This document shows, one piece after another, positions 50,083-60,482 of a DNA stretch of 64,000 nucleotides. Each line of letters begins with the position of its first letter. Position 1 is the first letter of the stretch. Source of the stretch: Mesorhizobium australicum (GTDB taxonomy: Bacteria > Pseudomonadota > Alphaproteobacteria > Rhizobiales > Rhizobiaceae); NCBI RefSeq assembly GCF_900177325.1, contig NZ_FXBL01000004.1:3658001-3722000 (forward strand). Reading direction: 5' to 3'. The position numbers and the translations under genes are program-made. The notes beneath the pieces were generated by a model. That model ran no database searches. It saw nothing but the letters and a program-made list of their open reading frames with translations, and was not told the DNA's origin.

Positions 50083-51351
50083 CTACATGATGACGCCGGG
50101 TAGCCAGGTCACGAGACCGGGCAGGAACACGATCGCCAGCACGACGACGAGCATGATCGCCACGAACGGCCAGATGTCGACCTTGAACACAGAGAGCTTC
50201 GCGATGTCCGCCGCGATGAACAGCTGCAGCCCGACCGGCGGCGTGATCGTGCCGATCAGGAGCGTGATGATCACGATGATAGCGAACTGCAGCTGGTCGA
50301 TACCGAACTGCTGCACAAGCGGCATGAACACCGGCACGAAGATCAGCATGGCCGCTGTGCCTTCGACGAACAGCCCGACGAGCATGAAGATGATGATCAC
50401 CACCAGCAGGAAGGCGGTCGGCCCTTCCACCAGTCCCGTCATCATGTCCTGCACCATGAAGCCGAAGCCCGACATGGTGAGGGCGAAGCCGAAGACCGAA
50501 CCTGCGCCGATGATGTAGACCGGAACCGCCGTCGCCTCGACCGTCTCGGCCAGCAGCGGCATGATGTCCTTCACCTTCAGCTCGCGATAGACGAAGAAGC
50601 CGAGCAACAGTCCATAGACACAGGCGATCACGCCTGCCTCGGTTGGCGTGGTGGCGCCGGTGAAGATGCCTCCGAGGATGATGACGGGCGCAAGCAGGGC
50701 CGGGAACGCGGTCCAGATCGGACGCCAGCGATCCTTCCAGGGCATGTAAGGCTGGCGCGGATAGCCGCGGCGCGCCGACAGGAACGTCACCATCGCCATC
50801 AGGGCGAGCCCCACCAACAGTCCTGGGATGATGCCCGCCAGGAACAGCGCGCCAACCGAGATGTTGGTGACAGAACCGTAGATCACCATCGTGATCGACG
50901 GTGGAATGATCGCGCCGATCGTGGCGGAGGCCGAGTTCACGCCCGCGGCGAAGCTGGCGTCATAGCCTTCCTTCTTCATGTGCGGGATGAGGATGCGCCC
51001 CTGCGAGGCGGCATCCGCCGTCGCGGATCCGGACATTCCAGCGAAGAAGATCGAAGCCAGCACGTCCACCTGCGCGGTACCGCCGCGGAAATGTCCGACA
51101 AAGCAGCGAGCGACCTCAAGAAGCCGGTCAGTCAGCCCGCCACGGTTCATGATCACCGCTGCGAAGATGAAGAAGGGCACCGCGAGCAGCGTGTAGGAAT
51201 TGATGCCGGAGAGTACGCGCTCCGCCATGATGGTCATGGGCAGGCCGTTGACCAGCAGCGAGAGAACCGCCGAGACGATCATCGCCGACGCGACGGACGC
51301 GCCGAGGACCAGGAACAGGATGAATGAAGCGAGGAGGACGAACAGTTCCAC
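50083..51351 (-). CDS. dctM: TRAP transporter large permease (DctM)
   Basis: A 422-residue inner-membrane protein with about 12 membrane segments. Family wording includes PFFIFAAVIMNRGGLTDRLLEVARCFVGHFRGGTAQVDVLASIFFAGMSGSATADAASQG in DctM order, EAGVIACVYGLLLG and IGTITPPVGLQLFIAADI. It is the ion-coupled transport subunit that receives substrate from the periplasmic DctP. It follows the small permease by five bases. The substrate is probably a carboxylate or peptide derivative, given the adjacent M24 peptidase. Confidence 0.93.
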   Translation of the reverse strand: MELFVLLASFILFLVLGASVASAMIVSAVLSLLVNGLPMTIMAERVLSGINSYTLLAVPFFIFAAVIMNRGGLTDRLLEVARCFVGHFRGGTAQVDVLASIFFAGMSGSATADAASQGRILIPHMKKEGYDASFAAGVNSASATIGAIIPPSITMVIYGSVTNISVGALFLAGIIPGLLVGLALMAMVTFLSARRGYPRQPYMPWKDRWRPIWTAFPALLAPVIILGGIFTGATTPTEAGVIACVYGLLLGFFVYRELKVKDIMPLLAETVEATAVPVYIIGAGSVFGFALTMSGFGFMVQDMMTGLVEGPTAFLLVVIIIFMLVGLFVEGTAAMLIFVPVFMPLVQQFGIDQLQFAIIVIITLLIGTITPPVGLQLFIAADIAKLSVFKVDIWPFVAIMLVVVLAIVFLPGLVTWLPGVIM

Positions 51352-51356
51352 GGCCG

Positions 51357-51860
51357 TTATGCTCCCCGCCTGCGTTTCCAGCGCGCGACGCCGCGCAGCA
51401 CGTAGAAGAGCGCGAATGCCGACCCGACCGGCACTGCCAGGTAGAAGATGACCTGCGGCACGTCAGGCATCGTGTAGAATTTCGCGTTGCGATGCTTCCA
51501 GGCGACGAGCATGCCCGAGTAGAGCAGCGCCGCTACGCCCGCGAGTTCGATCAGCCTGCGGATGAGGTCTGCGCCGCGCGCTACGCCCTCGCCGAACAGC
51601 GCCATGACCGCGTCGACGCGAATATGCGTATCGCGCGAAAACGCCGCCGCCGCGCCGAGGAACGTGATCCAGATGAAAAGATAGCGGCCGACTTCCTCGA
51701 CCCAGGTCTGGGGGATGTTGAAGACATAGCGCAGCACGACCTGCGCGAAGGTGAGGCCGACGGTAGCCGCGACCAGCAGCGACGCGATCAGCGTCAGGAG
51801 CCGCAGGTCGAGGCTTTCGCGCCCCGGCCCGCTCCCCTGCCCCGGCTGGTGTCCGGTCAT
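51357..51860 (-). CDS. dctQ: TRAP transporter small permease (DctQ)
   Basis: A 167-residue protein with four membrane segments. The conserved core is VLRYVFNIPQTWVEEVGRYLFIWITFLGAAAAFSRDTHIRVD, typical of DctQ. It pairs with the large permease. The start at 51860 overlaps the DctP stop by four bases, which supports it over longer frames. Confidence 0.9.
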   Translation of the reverse strand: MTGHQPGQGSGPGRESLDLRLLTLIASLLVAATVGLTFAQVVLRYVFNIPQTWVEEVGRYLFIWITFLGAAAAFSRDTHIRVDAVMALFGEGVARGADLIRRLIELAGVAALLYSGMLVAWKHRNAKFYTMPDVPQVIFYLAVPVGSAFALFYVLRGVARWKRRRGA

Positions 51861-52852
51861 TCGGCCGACTTGGCCATCTCGATGAACTTGTCGGCACCGG
51901 GATTGCGCTCGGCGATCTCGGCCTGGAGCGGCGCCATCGCGTCGCGCCATTCCTGCGGATTTGCAGGCTCGACCACCTTGATTCCGGCCGCCTCCAGCTT
52001 GCCATAGGCGGCGTTCTCGGCCGGGATGTTGACCTCGAGATCGACATAGTCGCCGGTATCGACCGCGGCCTTCTTGATGATCTCCTGCTTCTCAGGCGAC
52101 AGCGCGGCGAGCTTGGCCTTGTTCATCGCAAACAGCATCGAGCCGAACATATGCTGCGTCTTCAGCAGCGAGCTCGTCACCTCGTTGAACTTCATGTCGA
52201 GCCCGGCCGCCGCCGACGTGTCGAGGCCTTCCGCCACGCCGGTCTGCATGGCGGTGTAGACCTCGCCCCATGTGACGGGTGTGGGCTTGGCTCCCATCAG
52301 CTCGAACATGCGGATCCAGACGAAGTTCTCCGGCGAACGCATCCGCTTGCCCTGCATGCCGGCCAGCGTCGTCGGCGCGTCTCCCTTGAACATCAGGTCG
52401 CGGAAGCCGAGATGGATGAAGCCGAGCACTTCGACGTCGCTGTTGTCGCGAACCCCGGCGATCAGCCCTTGCCCGAACTCGCCCTTGTAGAGCTTGCGCG
52501 CTTGCTCCCAGCCCTTGAAGATCAGCGGCGTCGAGGTCGCCGCCATCGGCGGATAGAGCTTGTCGAGGATTGGGGTCGAGGTGATCGAGATGTCGATCGC
52601 ACCCTGGTTCGCGAGATCGAGCGCCTCACGCTCCTGGCCGAGCTGCGCGGCCGGGAAGACCTGAACCGTGATCTCGCCTTTGGAATACTCTTTCGCAAGT
52701 TCGGCGAACTTCTTCGCCGCGATGTCGACCTGCCCGCCCACCGCGTGGTGGTGGGCAAGCCGGAGGGTCTCGGCAAGTGCCGCGCTGCCGGGCAGCGAGA
52801 TTGAACCGACAACCGCGAGTGTTGCGGCAACTAAGATTGAAGGCAGTTTCAT
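51857..52852 (-). CDS. dctP: TRAP transporter periplasmic binding protein (DctP)
   Basis: A 331-residue secreted binding protein. Signal peptide 1-27 ends GSAALA. The DctP fold shows LRLAHHHAVGGQVDIAAKKFAELAKEYSKGEITVQVFPAAQLGQEREALDLANQGAIDISI, then GKRMRSPENFVWIRMFELMGAKPTPVTWGEVYTAMQTGVAEGLDTS. The Arg in MRSPEN is the usual carboxylate-binding Arg. It feeds the DctQM permease. The M24 peptidase gene lies 50 bases upstream on the same strand, so all four are likely one operon. Confidence 0.92.
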   Translation of the reverse strand: MKLPSILVAATLAVVGSISLPGSAALAETLRLAHHHAVGGQVDIAAKKFAELAKEYSKGEITVQVFPAAQLGQEREALDLANQGAIDISITSTPILDKLYPPMAATSTPLIFKGWEQARKLYKGEFGQGLIAGVRDNSDVEVLGFIHLGFRDLMFKGDAPTTLAGMQGKRMRSPENFVWIRMFELMGAKPTPVTWGEVYTAMQTGVAEGLDTSAAAGLDMKFNEVTSSLLKTQHMFGSMLFAMNKAKLAALSPEKQEIIKKAAVDTGDYVDLEVNIPAENAAYGKLEAAGIKVVEPANPQEWRDAMAPLQAEIAERNPGADKFIEMAKSAE

Positions 52853-52902
52853 GACGTAGCTCCTAGTGTTCCCTTGTTGTTGTGACCCCTCCCAAGGTCG
52901 CG

Positions 52903-54036
52903 TCAGTAATTGATCGTCTGCCCGATCACCGGCAGCTCCTCGGGAGCCAGCCCGAGTGTCAGCAACCGGTAGCCCGTCTCGGTGACGAGCACGAGATCCT
53001 CCGTGTGGTAGGTCCCGGTTGCATGCTTCACCATCGGCTCGATGTTGATCACCATGCCGGCCATGAGCGGCGTCTTGTCGCCGGGCCTCAGCATCGGGTT
53101 CTCGTGCAGCTCGACCCCGAAGCTGTGCCCGATATGCGGCATCGTAAACGGCAGGCCGTGCTTGGCGTAGAGATCCTTGCAGAGGAAGAAGAGGTCTTCG
53201 GCCAGCACGCCCGGCTTCACCGCGGCGATCGTCTCGCGCTGGATGCGGATGAGTTTCGCGTAGACGTCCTTCTGCTCCTCGCTCGGCCGGCCCGCGGAAT
53301 AGGTGCGCGCAAAGTCGCTGGCAAAGGCGCCGTAGGTTCCGCCGACGTCGAAGCGGATGATGTCGCCCGGCCTCGGCAGGACGTCCGACTGCGCGGTCGT
53401 GTGCGGATGTTTGGTTCGCTCGCCGGACGCGAACGCCATGAACAGCGTGCCGTCGGCGCCGTAATTGATGATGTTGTTGGCGATCTTCTGGGCCATGTCC
53501 GCCTCGGAATCGCCCTGGTTGCTGGCCTCCATCGCGTCGAGAACGGCCTTGTGCGTCTGCCGGGTGGCGGCTTCGATCAATGCGATCTCGCTCTCGCCCT
53601 TGATCACCCGAACCCCTGTGACAGTCTCGGTCGTGTTGACGAACTCGGCGTCCGGCAATGCGGCGGTCAGCGCTTCATAGGCCGAGACCGGCAGGTAATC
53701 GAGGTCGATGCCGAGCTTGCCGCTGCCCAGGCCTTCCTTCTTCAGTTCGCGCGCCAGCACCTCCACGGGGATCTCGGCAAACTCGGTGTAGGTACGCACA
53801 TCCGGAATCCAGCTCTCCGAGCGCGTCAGGCTTTCCTCGATCGAGCAGACGATGTTGAAAGGCTCGCCCTTGGCCGGGAACACGGCATAGGCGTGACGGG
53901 GCCGGATCAGCCGAACCGTCGAGATATAGGCGCCGGATGCGTAGGCGAAATTCTCCGGGCTCATCGCGATCACCGCATCGAGACCCTCTTTGGCCGGAAG
54001 CGCCTTGATAGCCTCCGTATTGGGCGTGAACTGCAT
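52903..54036 (-). CDS. M24-family metallopeptidase (Xaa-Pro aminopeptidase-like)
   Basis: A 377-residue cytoplasmic pita-bread enzyme. A creatinase/prolidase-type N-domain (FTPNTEAIKALPAKEGLDAVIAMSPENFAYASG) is followed by the catalytic domain with all metal ligands in place: FDVGGTYGAFASDFART (two Asp), IGHSFGVELHE (His), INIEPM (Glu) and YHTEDLVLV (Glu). Family members cleave Xaa-Pro peptides or creatine. It is the first gene of a TRAP operon, so the transporter may bring in its substrate. The start at 54036 has GAGGTGG upstream. Confidence 0.88.
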   Translation of the reverse strand: MQFTPNTEAIKALPAKEGLDAVIAMSPENFAYASGAYISTVRLIRPRHAYAVFPAKGEPFNIVCSIEESLTRSESWIPDVRTYTEFAEIPVEVLARELKKEGLGSGKLGIDLDYLPVSAYEALTAALPDAEFVNTTETVTGVRVIKGESEIALIEAATRQTHKAVLDAMEASNQGDSEADMAQKIANNIINYGADGTLFMAFASGERTKHPHTTAQSDVLPRPGDIIRFDVGGTYGAFASDFARTYSAGRPSEEQKDVYAKLIRIQRETIAAVKPGVLAEDLFFLCKDLYAKHGLPFTMPHIGHSFGVELHENPMLRPGDKTPLMAGMVINIEPMVKHATGTYHTEDLVLVTETGYRLLTLGLAPEELPVIGQTINY

Positions 54037-54128
54037 TTCGGAACCACCTCTCCACAATCGCATGTCAGCCGAGAGGCGGCACGGCCATCATGGCCTCGCT
54101 GTTCATTTCCCCTCAACTTGACGACAGA

Positions 54129-54193
54129 TTGTCATCATTTTATCGCCACTTCAACGGTCTTTTTCTGCCGTGTAAATGATAAAATGCCGACAA
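54129..54193. promoter_or_regulatory. Inverted-repeat operator pair between M24/TRAP operon and regulator
   Basis: TTGTC-at-CATTTTATC (54129-54144) is repeated in inverted orientation as GATAAAATG-cc-GACAA (54178-54193): 14 of 16 bases pair. The arms are 33 bases apart and lie between the divergent peptidase gene and the winged-helix regulator. They are likely two binding sites for that regulator. Confidence 0.6.
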
Positions 54194-54265
54194 ATTAGGC
54201 ATGGCATTGCCCCATTTTCCGGGACAGGCTAGATGGGAATCAGAAAGTGCTGCGGAGAAGACGCC

Positions 54266-54778
54266 GTGAACAAACCGCTCGACGACAAGGATACGGGCCA
54301 GATCGTGGATAGACTTGCGCCCCTCATGACCCAGTTCGAGCTGGCGATGATCGTCGCGCGCAATGCGCAGGAACAATGGGTCCTGCGCTGCGCAGCCGCG
54401 GCGGGGATGAAAGGCTATTCGACGACCGACTTGCTCGTCCTGCACATGGTCGGCTACGGGCCGAAGCGGCTCGCGGACATCTGCTTCAGCCTCAATATCG
54501 AGGACACCCACATCGTGTCCTACGCGCTCAAGAAGCTGCAGCGCGCCAGGCTCGTCGAGAGCGCGCGCATCGGCAAGGACACCTTCTTCCAGCCGACGGA
54601 AGAAGGGCAGAAGTTCATCGACGACTACAAGGCGATGCGAAAGCGCTTCCTGATCCGCGCGCTCGCCAAGTTCTCCAGCGGAGAGCTCGAGCTTGAACAG
54701 CTCGCCGAGATGCTGCGCGTCCTGTCCGGCCTCTACGAGCAGGCGGCCCGCAGCGCCGAGAACTCGATGGCGGTGTGA
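54266..54778 (+). CDS. MarR-type winged-helix regulator
   Basis: A 170-residue regulator. A leading helix (LAPLMTQFELAMIVARNAQEQWVLRCAAAAGM) precedes a winged helix: YSTTDLLVLHMVGYGPKRLADICFSLNIEDTHIVSYALKKLQRARLVESARIGKDTFFQPTEEGQKFIDDY. The layout is that of MarR-like proteins. It starts with GTG at 54266 (GGAGAAG six bases upstream); an ATG at 54233 has no good ribosome site. It diverges from the TRAP/M24 operon and probably controls it. Confidence 0.8.
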   Translation: MNKPLDDKDTGQIVDRLAPLMTQFELAMIVARNAQEQWVLRCAAAAGMKGYSTTDLLVLHMVGYGPKRLADICFSLNIEDTHIVSYALKKLQRARLVESARIGKDTFFQPTEEGQKFIDDYKAMRKRFLIRALAKFSSGELELEQLAEMLRVLSGLYEQAARSAENSMAV

Positions 54779-54818
54779 CGCGCCGCGGCCTGCCGCCGAC
54801 GCGTCTCCACCTTCACCG

Positions 54819-55907
54819 TCAGCCCGGCATCGCGCCCGTATAGATCGACGACGGCCTCAGGAGCCGCCCCGTCCGCTGCTGTTCCAGCGCATGCGCCGTC
54901 CAGCCGGCGGTGCGACCCACGGCGAAAATCGGCGTGAAGGCGCGCCGGGGGATCTTCAGCGCATCGAGCAGGATCGCAGTGTAGAATTCGACATTGGTGT
55001 CGAGCCTGCGGTCCGGCTTCGCCACCTCCAACGCCCGCCGCGCATAGGCCTCCACCTCCGCGGCGAAGCCGAGATCGGTGCCGCGCCCGCCCAGCCGCTC
55101 CACCGCGCGCTTCAGCACGTCGGCGCGCGGGTCGCGCACCTTGTAGATGCGATGGCCGAAGCCCATCAGCCGCTCGCCGCGCGCCAACGCTTCATCGATC
55201 CAGCTGGCGATGCGGTCCTGCGTCGCGATCGCGTCCAGCATGTCGAGCACCGGCTCCGGCGCGCCGCCATGCAGCGGCCCGGTCAGCGCGCAGTAGCCCG
55301 CGGTGACCGCCATGAACAGGTTCGCCTGCGTCGACGCCACGACACGCGCAGCAAAGGTCGACGCATTCATGCCGTGGTCGGCCACCGTGACGAGATAGGC
55401 GTCGAGCGCCTTCGCCTCCTCCACGCCGGCCTCCTCGCCGCGCATCATCCTCAGCAGGTCGGCCGCATGCCCGAGCGCCGGATCAGGCGCGACCGGCGCC
55501 TTGCCTTCCGCCTGCCGCACCAGCGCCGCCGCGAACACCGGCATGGCGCCGACGATCGCCGCCTCGGAGGCAAGCCCGTCGATCGGCGCGATTGCCGCCA
55601 CGGCGACGCGGAAGGCGTCGATCATCGGCAGGCCCGCGGTCGCCGGAAGGATCGCCGGCAGGCGCTGGAATGCTGCCACCCGCGCCTGTCCAAGCCACCG
55701 CCTCGCCTCTGCCGCGTCGACCTCCCGCGCCATCGCAGCCGCCCACACCCGCGCCGTCAGCCCTTCGAAATCCGTATTCTGCGCAAGCTCGCCGATCCGC
55801 ATGCCTGCCACGATCAGCTCCCCCTTCTCGCCGTCGACATGCGACAGCGCCGTTACCGCGGCTGCGACCCCGTCGAGGCCGGCGGCCGGATTGGAATGGA
55901 TCGTCAT
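54819..55907 (-). CDS. Citrate/2-methylcitrate synthase-family enzyme
   Basis: A 362-residue short-type citrate synthase. Catalytic segments are DHGMNASTFAARVVAST (first His), GPLHGGAPE and GFGHRIYKVRDPRADVL (second His). The position of the catalytic Asp reads NVEFYTAILL, with Glu where citrate synthases have NVDFY. That may be a subgroup trait or reduced activity. It is divergent from a second citrate-synthase-like gene with a DNA-binding domain and shares its TTGATCAA operators. AGGAG lies nine bases before the ATG at 55907. Choice of citrate or methylcitrate is not decidable. Confidence 0.82.
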   Translation of the reverse strand: MTIHSNPAAGLDGVAAAVTALSHVDGEKGELIVAGMRIGELAQNTDFEGLTARVWAAAMAREVDAAEARRWLGQARVAAFQRLPAILPATAGLPMIDAFRVAVAAIAPIDGLASEAAIVGAMPVFAAALVRQAEGKAPVAPDPALGHAADLLRMMRGEEAGVEEAKALDAYLVTVADHGMNASTFAARVVASTQANLFMAVTAGYCALTGPLHGGAPEPVLDMLDAIATQDRIASWIDEALARGERLMGFGHRIYKVRDPRADVLKRAVERLGGRGTDLGFAAEVEAYARRALEVAKPDRRLDTNVEFYTAILLDALKIPRRAFTPIFAVGRTAGWTAHALEQQRTGRLLRPSSIYTGAMPG

Positions 55908-55954
55908 GGTTTTATCTCCTGCTGCACTGCAAAAAGAGTAGGCCTCTTCCATCA

Positions 55955-55981
55955 TTGATCAATCTTGATTAGCTTGATCAA
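55955..55981. promoter_or_regulatory. TTGATCAA repeats between the two citrate-synthase genes
   Basis: Two TTGATCAA palindromes (55955-55962 and 55974-55981), 19 bases apart, flank a further TTGAT (55965-55969). The second ends one base before the start codon of the HTH-citrate-synthase gene; the first lies 48 bases upstream of the other start. Spacing of nearly two helical turns suits a dimer or tetramer of the HTH protein. Confidence 0.65.
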
Positions 55982-55982
55982 T

Positions 55983-57194
55983 ATGAAAGCGATCTCTGCT
56001 CCTGCCTTCCTCACCGCCCGCGAGGCCGCCGCCGAGCTGTCGGTCTCGCTCGCGACCCTCTACGCCTATGTCAGCCGCGGCCTGGTCCGTTCGGAGCCGG
56101 TCGGCGACGGTCGCGCGCGGCGCTACAGGGCGGACGACATCCGGGCGCTGCGCCAGCGCCGCCGCGCCTCGGGTGCGGTGCAGCCCTCCGCCGAGGCGGC
56201 GATCCCGGTTCTCGACACGACCGTGTCGACCATAACCGAGGCCGGTCCGATCTATCGCGGCGTGCCGGTGGTGGCGCTCGCCGAGGCCGCGACCGTCGAA
56301 CAGGCCGCCACGCTGCTATGGGACGTGCGCCGCGCCGATCCCTTCGAGCCCGCCAACATACCGGTCGTGGACGCTCCGATGCAGGCGATTTTCGAAGCCG
56401 CCCGCGATGCCAAGCCTCTGCCGCGCGCGATCGCCGTTCTGGCGCTCGCCAGCGATGCGGACCCGCGCGCCCACAACCGCTCCGCCGAGGGCCGCGCAGC
56501 GGCTGGCGCGCGGGTGATGCGGCTGGTCACGGCGGCGGTGCTTGGCGCCGCCCCCTCTCCCTTGCCGATCCACCGCCAGGTGGCGCAGGCCTGGGCGAAG
56601 GACCATCCCGCAGCCGAAGACTTGCTGCGTCGCGCGCTGGTGCTGCTCGCCGACCACGAGCTCAACGCTTCGACCTGGACCGCGCGCTGCGCGGCTTCCA
56701 CCGGTCTCAACCTCTACGACGCGGCCATCGCCGGCCTCGCCGCGCTGAAAGGCCCGCGCCATGGCGGCGCCGGCCCGCTCGCCGCCCGCATGGTCGCCGA
56801 ACTCGGCGACGGCGACATCGCGGCGGCGATAGCGGACCGCGTAGCGCTCGGCGAGCCGATCCCCGGCTTCGGCCACACCGTCTATGTCGATGGCGATCCC
56901 CGCGCCGACGTGCTCCTGCGCGCGCTCGCCGCCGCGGGCGCCGACCCGCGCCTGGCCGTCGAGTTGCCTCGCCTCGTCACCGAGGCGACGGGACTCTACG
57001 CCAACATAGACTATGCGCTGGCCGTGCTGATGCGCACGCTGAACCTGCCCGTCGGCCACGAAACCGCGCTCTTCGCCATAGCCCGCGCCTCAGGCTGGAT
57101 GGCGCACGCGATCGAGCAGCTCCAGTCCGGCCTCCTGATCCGCCCCCGCGCGCGCTATGTCGGGCCGGAGGCAGGGCGAACGAACAACATTTAG
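55983..57194 (+). CDS. DNA-binding citrate-synthase-like protein (HTH-CS fusion)
   Basis: A 403-residue fusion. Residues ~9-62 are an excisionase/MerR-type HTH: LTAREAAAELSVSLATLYAYVSRGLVRSEPVGDGRARRYRADDIRALRQRR. Residues ~80-395 are a citrate synthase fold with HELNASTWTARCAAST, GPRHGGAGPLAARM, GFGHTVYVDGDPRADVL and the catalytic Asp in YANIDYALAVLM. Core residues look intact. The fusion could be a metabolite-sensing regulator (acetyl-CoA, oxaloacetate or citrate) of the divergent synthase gene, or a subunit of a mixed enzyme. No ribosome site precedes the ATG, which directly follows the operator. Confidence 0.85.
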   Translation: MKAISAPAFLTAREAAAELSVSLATLYAYVSRGLVRSEPVGDGRARRYRADDIRALRQRRRASGAVQPSAEAAIPVLDTTVSTITEAGPIYRGVPVVALAEAATVEQAATLLWDVRRADPFEPANIPVVDAPMQAIFEAARDAKPLPRAIAVLALASDADPRAHNRSAEGRAAAGARVMRLVTAAVLGAAPSPLPIHRQVAQAWAKDHPAAEDLLRRALVLLADHELNASTWTARCAASTGLNLYDAAIAGLAALKGPRHGGAGPLAARMVAELGDGDIAAAIADRVALGEPIPGFGHTVYVDGDPRADVLLRALAAAGADPRLAVELPRLVTEATGLYANIDYALAVLMRTLNLPVGHETALFAIARASGWMAHAIEQLQSGLLIRPRARYVGPEAGRTNNI

Positions 57195-57310
57195 GGTTCA
57201 AATACCCGCACAGCAGTCGCTATCGGCCTGCACCGCAAGACTTCATTCAATCACAGATTGAAAAACAAAGTTCGACGTGCAGTTATGTATCTGCATCGGG
57301 GGATTGCAGA

Positions 57311-57925
57311 ATGGGCGACGTGCTCACCATCAACTATGGCTATTGTGCGAACGACAGTTTGACCTGTCATATCACAATAGCAGCGATGACGACGTGGGTT
57401 CCAGCCATGCTGGCAGCTCTTATCGCATCGTTTCTGACGGTGCGGCGATATTGGCGACAGCAAAGCCATCGCAACACGCATGTTCTTCATGCGCTCTGGG
57501 AGGAAACACGAACGGTGTGCTTCGACTGCCAACAATGGATCGACTACAATTCGATCCTTTCGGCCAAGAGAAGAGCCCAGACCGAGCCGGGATACAGGCC
57601 CTATACGGTCGCCTTCGTCACCAGCAGACGCAATGTGGAAGCACTAATATCCGACATGCCGGGGATAAATCCTGAACTTGCCAGATGTGGATTCCGCTTC
57701 CACTACCGCGACACAATAGCCATCGAGTTCACCAACGCAGTCATTTCCGACAGGTGGACAACGCTGGCCGAAGACCAAAAGCTCTTTGCGCTCGACGATT
57801 TGGATATGGCAATACGCGAACTACGAATCGCCGCCAAGGAACTGCACTACAAATTGGCTGAATTGCTGGGTGTCCAGCCAGATGAGAACGTAATGCGAAA
57901 TACCGTTCCGATCGGCTTCCACTAG
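57311..57925 (+). CDS. Uncharacterised membrane protein (lower GC)
   Basis: A 204-residue protein with one membrane segment near residues 19-40 (ITIAAMTTWVPAMLAALIASF). A soluble cytoplasmic region follows with RTVCFDCQQWIDYNSILSAKRRAQ, then RCGFRFHYRDTIAIEFTNAVISDRW and a helical, charged tail. No family is recognised. Base composition and codon use are AT-richer than the neighbours, which suggests recent gain. Its frame is continuous with the gene upstream only after that gene's stop, so the start at 57311 was chosen. Confidence 0.6.
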   Translation: MGDVLTINYGYCANDSLTCHITIAAMTTWVPAMLAALIASFLTVRRYWRQQSHRNTHVLHALWEETRTVCFDCQQWIDYNSILSAKRRAQTEPGYRPYTVAFVTSRRNVEALISDMPGINPELARCGFRFHYRDTIAIEFTNAVISDRWTTLAEDQKLFALDDLDMAIRELRIAAKELHYKLAELLGVQPDENVMRNTVPIGFH

Positions 57926-58089
57926 GACGGTCTAGATAAGGGGGCGAACAGGTCCGATTCTCATTTCAGTCTCCAGTTTCGCCGCAATCAAGCATCCAGA
58001 CTACGCGCGAACAGTGAATACGCCGTTAGCATTCCAACCGCAAGCCCGCCGGGCGACGCGCTGCAACGCCGCCGCGGCTTAACTGGGCC

Positions 58090-60108
<2,019 letters not shown>

Positions 60109-60482
60109 TCCTTGCATCTCCAAACGCAGGCCGCCTGCTTCCGTCCCTACTAGATAGGGCGCGTATTGCATCTTGCCGAGGATCGGGTACGGATACGGTC
60201 TGATTCCGCTCCCTTCGGAGCAGCTATCAAGGTTCCGCTTAATGTCCGATTAACCCTGTTACCGGGAACGGGAGATATTATCCCGTCAGCGGCCAGCGCT
60301 CCGTCCTGTTCCTCGGCCTTCCGGCCAGTCCATCGTCTCGCGGTTTCCCGCTGATCAGCCAGTGTTGAACCGTCGTGATTCCGACAATTGTACCGAACGT
60401 CAAGCGGCTCAAACCTGATTCGTGGCGAAAAAGCGAATCAAATTCGCACCTTCGCCCGATTCGCTGATTCGATACGCGACGT
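60109..60482. other. dnaG-rpoD intergenic region
   Basis: A 374-base gap with no gene. It should contain the rpoD promoter and the end of the dnaG transcript. Two small dyads are visible: ACGGGA/TCCCGT at 60268-60286 and TGATTCG/CGAATCA around 60417-60441. The second could end the dnaG message. Confidence 0.45.

Noticed and set aside
56318..57925. A 535-codon plus-strand frame joining the citrate-synthase region and the following gene
   Set aside because: Its first two thirds are out of frame with the citrate synthase and have shadow composition. Only the part from 57311 is supported.
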